A DNA stretch of 64,000 nt. It comes from Podaxis mareebaensis. Taxonomy: Eukaryota > Basidiomycota > Agaricomycetes > Agaricales > Agaricaceae. The stretch lies in the NCBI GenBank assembly GCA_018524725.1, contig JAEUWP010000180.1:310001-374000 (forward strand), in the 5' to 3' direction. Below, piece after piece: positions 57,807-64,000 of this stretch (the stretch's first letter is position 1; the number at the start of each line of letters is the position of its first letter). The notes beneath the pieces are model-generated. The model searched no databases and was not told the origin of the DNA. It saw nothing but the letters and a program-made list of their open reading frames with translations. The translations under genes were made by a program, and so were the position numbers.

Positions 57807-58439
57807 TTGCCTTCCGAGGGGAACGTCTGCTGAGGCTGGATGACCTTGCACGTCGCGTCCCGACAATCCTTTAGCTCACGTGAGTGATGACTTTAATCTT
57901 ATCAGATACATGGTCAAGCAACGGGCCAGTCGGTGGTCGCGGTCGCCGCCGGGTAATTTATCGATGAAGAAAAGTTTATTGGAATTTCTGGGTACCGCAA
58001 ACATATTACCCCAGTACATAAGGCATCAATCGAAGCACCGTGTTTAAACTCTATTACACCGAGGAGGGGCCGGGGGATGTCTGTTCTATGGCGTTAGCAA
58101 ATAAACGGCGGCGTGGGAGATTCTGAATGGCACCAGGGCGCAAGGAGTGACTAGTGACTGTTGTGATCAAACTCGTGGGTCGGCATCAGTAAAACGTGCT
58201 AGGGTGTATATTGCAGTGTATGCAGCCAACAATAGTGCAATGGAGCAAAAAAAAAAAGAATGAGGGGAAAATCGTGGTGTCGAGTGAGGAGCGGAGCAGC
58301 AAAGAGGGGATAAACAGTTTGTAACAAGGGAGGAGTAAGATATGGGAATGAATTTGTGTGACACGCGGCTCAAAACAAACTCCATCACTCCCAAGCCCCC
58401 TTCCCTTCTCGCCGCCCAGCATTCTTATCTCCCTAGACC
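57807..58439. other. Divergent promoter region, MMC1-like and MGA2-like genes
   Basis: About 630 bp between divergent starts with only short open frames. An A-run at about 58247-58257 and a CT-rich leader (58390-58438) directly before the MGA2-like start are the visible features. Confidence 0.4.
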
Positions 58440-61400
58440 ATGTCCTCGTCGTCTGTGACGGCAACAGACTCCCGCTCGCCGTCACCACACACGCCAGACG
58501 CTTCAGACCCTGCTGAGCCCGTTGCCATCCAGTCCGACATCGACGCAGTCGCTTCCTGGTTTATGCCCATGCACCAGCCCAAACCAGAACAACCATCCTG
58601 GGATGCGGATCCCTCTGTCTTTGTTCAACCGCGCAAGCTCGAAGATGAGCAAATGCTTCGCATAGACGACCTTCTTGAGCAGCATGCCTTTGACGAGTAC
58701 GGTTTCCTTCATTTCGTTATACCCGTGCTATTTTTTGACACTTCGGCCAGTGGTATTTCGACGCACTTTGCCCACAATCCTACATTTTCCCCTCAACAAG
58801 AGTCGCAAGCCCAGGATTCGCCCTCTAACACACAACCGAACCAATTCGTCCCCAACTTCAGACCAAACAATCTCCTAGTGCCGTCTCGGAACGGTCCCGT
58901 ATCAGTCACGAAACCGATACCTCCCCCCGCCCCTCTTCCGCGAAAAGTCGATGGCGCAAGCCACAACCAAAGGGTAATCCACCCTCCAAAAGAAACATGT
59001 TTCAAGTGCGCCATTAGTTTGCGATTGACTTTGCCCCCGTACCAATTCGCCTTTAGCCTTCCAATTATGTTTCCAAGTATACCAGAGGGTGGGACCAAGT
59101 CACGGGTGGAGACGCAGGTGCGGGTCACTGTTGATTTGGCTGACGCAAGTTCGTCATCGGATCCGCACAAGTACGATCGTGTCGGTTCATGGAAGTGGCT
59201 TAGACTGCCCCCTGGAACGTCCACTAAACGACGCACTCGGAAGCAAGGAAAGATTGGTATGGTTTGAAGTGCTATGATTTTCTGGTCCTAGCTCACTCTT
59301 ATCCATAGATGCCAGTCCTGAAGATACTTTGAACTTGGCTACAGAGGTTGTCTGTGCCACTGCGCCCAATGCTCCTGTTGTCAGTTGTTCAAGTTGCCGA
59401 ACGCGCGAGGTGGGGGTACTCAGTTTTTGTGCATGCCTCCGAACTTAACCAGCGTTTCAGGCGAAGCGAGTTGCGAAAAAGATTGCCGCAAGGGTAAGGC
59501 CAGCGCGCTCGGATTCTGAGTCGGCGGGAGAGGATGCGTTCGGAAAACCCATCAAGAAACCTGCTCATGAAGACACCAACAGCATAATCCAGTTTAACTG
59601 CGCAGAGGTCCTGGACTTTTCTACCGGTTCGGTCGTCTTGCCGCTGCGCATCACCTGCTATTGTCGTCACCATCGAGAAAAAGTTGGGTTCCTTGTTCGC
59701 TTTACCATGACGGATCATGTTGGTCGCGTCGTCGGGACTGGGCTTTCAAAACCCATTATGATCACCGATGACCATAAAACCGCATCGGCAAATAGTCGGC
59801 AGCCGGACTACATCAGTACTTTCTCTGGCGTAGAGCCTGATTGGTCGCAAGTCTCGCCCACTACAAACGAAGTCTCGCCCTCGGACCTGCGTGGACCATT
59901 GAGACGCAAGGACAAGGGTGTCGGAAGCTTGGCCAAGAGACGTCCAAAACCTTATGATGCATCCTCAAAGCCTGGACGAGGCTCAAGAGAAGGTAGTGTA
60001 TCGAGTCTGCCATCCCCGTCCACGACATACTCTCCCCTACCTGTCACGAGGTCACCGACACCTTCCTCCGTACTCCAAAATTTATTAGCCGCCTCGGAAG
60101 CTGTCGCCCAGATATCCCAGATACCTAATGTCCCAGCCCTGCAGCCTTCGCTGCAGAGTTCCGACTCGTCTTCACCTGATATCCTCTCTACCCCTCTGGA
60201 TCATAATTCCGATGTACATATGCCCGAAGTCACTCCCCAAGTCGAGCAATCGACCATCCCACCAGCACAAATGCACCAACCGCTGCTTTCGCCACCCATC
60301 CTGCAGCAACCCCAACCACAAGCTCCGTCACCTGTGACCCAACCGACACCCGCAATGATGCTTTCCCAAGCAGCCACAATGCCATTCCTGTTCTTTGAGG
60401 CAAACCAAGGCGGTCAAAACTTGGCTGCGATGCAAATGCCGACCATCCACCGGCTTATACCAAACATGGGACCTACATATGGTGGGATTGAAGTGACCGT
60501 TCTCGGGGCTAATTTCCATGCGAATTTGAATTTGAGGTGTATTTTTGGAGAGGTGGTTGCGAGCTCGACGCAGAGATGGAGCGACAATACGTTGGTATGT
60601 GTGTTGCCGCCAAGGGCTCAGCCTGGTGTTGTTGCGGTGTGGTTTGAAGGGATGCTTGAGCACCCGAGTACACCACCTTCGTTGTTTACTTATTCAGATG
60701 AGTCTGATCGAGCTTTGTACGTTTCAATTTGGCTCTTGTTCCTCTGCATGGTTGAAGTGCTGATAAGTTGACGTCTTTAGAATGGAGCTGGCACTCCAGG
60801 TGGTCGGACTCAAGATGACGGGAAAAATTGAGGACGCAAAGAATGTTGCGATGAGGATTGTCGGTGGAAATACCGGAGGCGACATTTCAGATTCGCGCGG
60901 CAGTAGTTCAAACCACATGCAACTCTGCTCATCACCAGCTGGCTCAATAACACTCAACCGTGACCTTCGTTCCCTCCTCTTCATTCGTGCAGGCGAAACC
61001 GAGAACTTTGAAAATGCGGTTGTCGATTTCCTCAGTATCCTTGATACACCACTCGAATTCGGTGTCGCACCAGACGCTATCCCAACGACAGACGCAATTT
61101 CGCACCCTACAACGACGGGACAGACGTTATTGCATCTGGCAGCGTTCATGAAATTCCCGACGCTTGTTAATTTCCTTGTGGAACGTGGGGCGGATATCGA
61201 TGCTAGGGATAAGAATGGGTTCACGCCCTTACACTTTGCGGTGCTGTCGAGCACTGAGGAGTGTATAAGGATATTGGTGCAAGCTGGTGCGGATCGGGAG
61301 ATTGTTAACTCGATGGGCAAGACAGCGGAGGAGATTGCTTCTCCTGGGTTCTTCGACAATGTCCTTCCTAGGTTCTCGCCACCTTTCGGGGAAGTGTGTT

Positions 61401-62688
61401 ATGAGGAGAGTGATGGAAGCAGAGATGGGGATGTAGAATCGGAGGTGGACCGCGATGAAGAAGATGAGGAGGCCGAGTGGGGTGACGCGGAAGAGGAAGA
61501 GGAAGGAGATGGCGGGGAAGATGAAGTACGGATTCGAAGGTTATTGAGGAGGCGAGCGTCAAAACGTGCGATGCGGAGGAGCGCTGCTGCGTCTAACAAC
61601 GTGTCTGAACGTGGAACACCAAGACGATCGGTTGATATCTCAAGAGCCCCAACACCACCCCCACCCTCGCCGTTCTCAGAAAAGAAGTCAGAGACTAGCA
61701 GCAAGCCCGACGACTTGACGATAGAAGCACCTCCGCCAAACGAGAAGTCCGCCGTGGACGTGAAGCAAACGGCATCGTTCGTCGAGGTCATCCAACGGAC
61801 CTTGTCACAGTTGCCTCCAGCGACTGGTATCATTCCCAATATCCCTTACCTTCCCAAGCCCCAGTTTCCTGGATTCCCGAATCTTCCAGACTTTGGTGGT
61901 ATGCCGTGGGGCGCATTACCACAAATTCCTATGGTGTTCCCCGTGTTCGTGCCGACACCAGCATGGCCTTCGTTCCTAGGAGGTAGTGACGAAAGTGGAT
62001 CCGAGAAGGGCGGGGTGAAGGATGAGAAGAGGTCCAAAGAGGGCACAGAAGGAGCGGAGAATAAGACACCTAATGCTAGAGAGTGGAGGGCAATCTGGGA
62101 GAAATGGCTTGCGTTGGCCATTGCTACAACTGCCAAGCAGGGACAGGTGCAAGCGGTTGATGATGTGCCCCCGCCGGAATATACGCCTCGAGCGGAGGAC
62201 GTTCTTGTGAATGTGGGAATACACAAGGGTAAAGGTAAAGCGAAGGCCCCCGCATCCTCTCCATCAACTTCGGCTGCAACTGTAGATGCATCTCAGCAAA
62301 CGGAGATGGAAATTACGCGTGAGGCACCTGTCGTGACGTCTACTGCGGGTTCATCGAGGTCGCACTCGCACCCGATGGGGTACGATAATACTCCCATACC
62401 CGCGGAGGAAGTCAATGCGTATACGTATCAACCTCCTGTGAAGCAGAAGCAGAAACACAAGAAATGTGCGTTCTCGTTCTCCTATATCGTTAGGCGATGT
62501 AGCTGACTGGTCTTTTGCAGACGATCGTATGTTGCTGATGTTCTGGTTGCCAATCCTTCTAAGTAAGTTCGAGCATAAATACTTAAATGAACGTGTCTGA
62601 TTGGCTTTTTATAGTGTCGATGATCTGGGTTTACACCATGCTCCGTACGGCTCTGCCTCTCGGAGTATATGTGCGTGGCGACGCATGA
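58440..62688 (+). CDS. MGA2: Membrane-anchored transcription factor, Mga2/Spt23 type
   Basis: ER-tethered activator that in yeast senses membrane lipid packing, is cleaved by the proteasome and switches on OLE1 desaturase. Exons 58440-58696, 58751-59256, 59309-59409, 59461-60716, 60781-62465, 62521-62562 and 62615-62688 give 1,306 residues. Order: N-terminal domain with Rel-like KETCFKCAISLRLTLPPYQF; VVCATAPNAPVVSCSSC with IRFTM-like VGFLVRFTMTDHVGRVVG; an IPT/TIG domain (about 614-700, IHRLIPNMGPTYGGIEVTV); two ankyrin repeats (about 815-880, TLLHLAAFMKFPTLVNFLVE, NGFTPLHFAVL); an acidic patch; and one C-terminal helix (about 1,272-1,292, LLMFWLPILLMSMIWVYTML). The 54-nt first intron is a multiple of three and could be retained. 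Confidence 0.9.
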
Positions 62689-63320
62689 TGGATAGTATCA
62701 TATTCACCATCCACGGCGATTTTCGCCGTTCTTGTGATGTTTGGACGGATTCTAAATTCTTATGAGGATGATTTGTTCCCGTTTTTGATAAGCCATGGGT
62801 TGGTGGTACCACTCTTCCGTTATACGTTTTGTCATTTCTACTGTCCATTTTGGAATTTCGCACAGTAAACTTTTTTGGTGGAATATTTCTCTCGTAGTTT
62901 ACATATTGTACGATGTCCTTTTCAATCACGTAGACCTTTCCTGCTTCATTCTCCTTTGCTTGTTCCTTCTACTTCATGCCTTGTATGCCATCCACTATTC
63001 GTAATCTATGTCTCTTGTTTGCTTGTTGGAGTATACTTCCTTACATTGGGGTTTGTATGTGTATTGACTAGGGATCGCGAATGAATCTGTCACCCAAGTA
63101 ATGGATTAACACAGGTGTAACGAACGAGGTTTAAAGTAATGCACTGGAGTTGGTTAATCATGTTATACGACCAAAAAGCAATCTCAACAGAAAGAATTAT
63201 AGTTAAATACCCGTTACTGTGACGCAGAACCATAAACATCCTATATCACCATCAAAACTCGGATACTTGAATAAGTAAAACATGGATACGCACGGAAGGA
63301 CTCGAGAATGAGCGGAGAAA
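62689..63320. other. Intergenic between convergent genes
   Basis: About 630 bp holding the 3' UTRs of the MGA2-like gene and the RS-rich gene. T-rich, with short open frames only (up to 106 codons, low-complexity Phe/Leu). No RNA gene recognised. Confidence 0.4.
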
Positions 63321-64000
63321 TCACGGCCGTCTTGGAGGATCTTCAAGCCGATTCGCAAGCGCTGTGCCAGAAGAAATCCGTTGTTGCAACGAAGCATGTC
63401 CGAGACTGCCACCCGGAGGACCACCACCACCTCGTCCACGTTTTGGACGTCCCCGTCCAGGTCTCGCAACCGGTCCATTGGAACTTCGCGGATCACTGAA
63501 CCTATTAAGCAACGAAGAAGTGGATTCTCGACGGGGTGAGGGCGGGCGGTACGAATCATCGCCTATTCTTGATGCGAGTGGGGGACGACTAGAATATGCG
63601 GAAGGAGAGGGAGACCGAGAATGTGTGCGAGGATGACGTGGGGGACTACGAGAATACCTCCGTGGAGGTGACCGTCGATCATCACGGTAATTACGGGTGG
63701 AAGGTGGTGGAGAATTACTGCGTTCCCGCGATCTCTTCCGTCCGGCAATAGTTGGAGAACGAGAGCAGTAGGAATAACTTGGCCTATAGGTATTTGCATT
63801 TCTTGGTGCTGGGGGTGGTTGCGGCGATGGTGAGTAATGATCACTCCGGCCAGACGCAAAGCTTGAGGTTTCAGTGCGACCACGATATGCTCGGGGGGCC
63901 GAAATATCACGATTGAAGGCCGTTTCAGTAGACGGGATATAAGGACCCATGCGGGATGATGGAGATGAGGAACGTGAGCGTATGGTCGCCGTAGGTGGTG
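63321..64000 (-). CDS. RS/RG-rich protein, C-terminal part (runs off right edge)
   Basis: Only the C-terminal roughly 226 residues are in the window; the frame is open through the right edge. The sequence is rich in Arg-Ser and Ser-Pro dipeptides (SPPRRYSRSPPRHPRTHSRS, GRKRSRERSNSPPP), with an RGG-like patch (GRGRPKRGRGGGG) and a tail ending LANRLEDPPRRP. This composition fits a nuclear RNA-binding or splicing-related protein, but no RRM or other domain is visible in the part present, so no function is assigned. It converges on the MGA2-like gene. Confidence 0.7.
   Translation of the reverse strand, partial: PPTATIRSRSSSPSSRMGPYIPSTETAFNRDISAPRAYRGRTETSSFASGRSDHYSPSPQPPPAPRNANTYRPSYSYCSRSPTIAGRKRSRERSNSPPPSTRNYRDDRRSPPRRYSRSPPRHPRTHSRSPSPSAYSSRPPLASRIGDDSYRPPSPRRESTSSLLNRFSDPRSSNGPVARPGRGRPKRGRGGGGPPGGSLGHASLQQRISSGTALANRLEDPPRRP

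Noticed and set aside
61399..61839. 146-codon minus-strand open frame rich in Ser
   Set aside because: Shadow of the acidic GAA/GAG-rich segment of the MGA2-like gene.

Overview
The window looks like nuclear DNA from a basidiomycete, most likely a mushroom-forming Agaricomycete. Almost every gene is cut by introns of about 47-62 nt, spliced exons join in frame with fungal proteins, and several families typical of Agaricomycetes are present: a DUF6533 membrane protein, a NACHT NTPase, and a membrane protein with two beta-sandwich ectodomains. I rebuilt 26 protein-coding genes by hand. All complete models except the one at 40.1-40.9 kb translate without a frame break. No rRNA, tRNA, CRISPR array or intact transposon was recognised.

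Layout. 0-8 kb holds the 5' end of formate dehydrogenase (running off the left edge), an ERD1-like EXS protein, the spliceosomal zinc-finger protein Snu23 and cytosolic isoleucyl-tRNA synthetase. 8-11.7 kb is gene-poor. 11.7-19.6 kb holds an aldo-keto reductase (AKR), a RING/TRAF zinc-finger protein, a UBL-BAG cochaperone and a Pbs2-type MAP kinase kinase; the last two share a 111-bp divergent promoter. 19.6-22.85 kb is a second gene-poor stretch. 22.85-27.5 kb holds two more AKRs in tandem and a DUF6533 seven-helix protein. 28.6-33.5 kb is one large anillin/Bud4-like septum protein with a C-terminal PH domain. 34.3-40.9 kb holds the peroxisomal receptor Pex5, a 21-exon dihydroxyacid dehydratase (Ilv3-like) and a single-pass membrane protein with an unresolved N-terminus. 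41.0-46.1 kb holds Ap4A phosphorylase (Apa2), a small three-helix membrane protein and the beta-sandwich membrane protein. 46.5-49.8 kb is an 888-residue protein of unknown function ending in a HicA-like domain. 50.1-54.0 kb holds a NACHT NTPase and a Rec114-like meiotic protein on one strand. 54.3-64 kb holds a VanZ-like protein, an Mmc1-like mitochondrial protein, an Mga2/Spt23-type membrane-bound transcription factor and the C-terminal part of an RS-rich protein running off the right edge.

Most genes are ordinary housekeeping genes with no operon-like logic. The points most worth following are the HicA-like fusion that has lost the bacterial catalytic histidine, three AKR paralogues that keep one nine-exon plan, micro-exons down to 9 nt, a dihydroxyacid dehydratase with no visible mitochondrial presequence, the diverged Rec114, and the short PBS2/BAG promoter carrying a TGACGT core. 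Splice sites were assigned by eye from GT(GC)-AG signals, reading frame and family similarity recalled from knowledge. No search was run.
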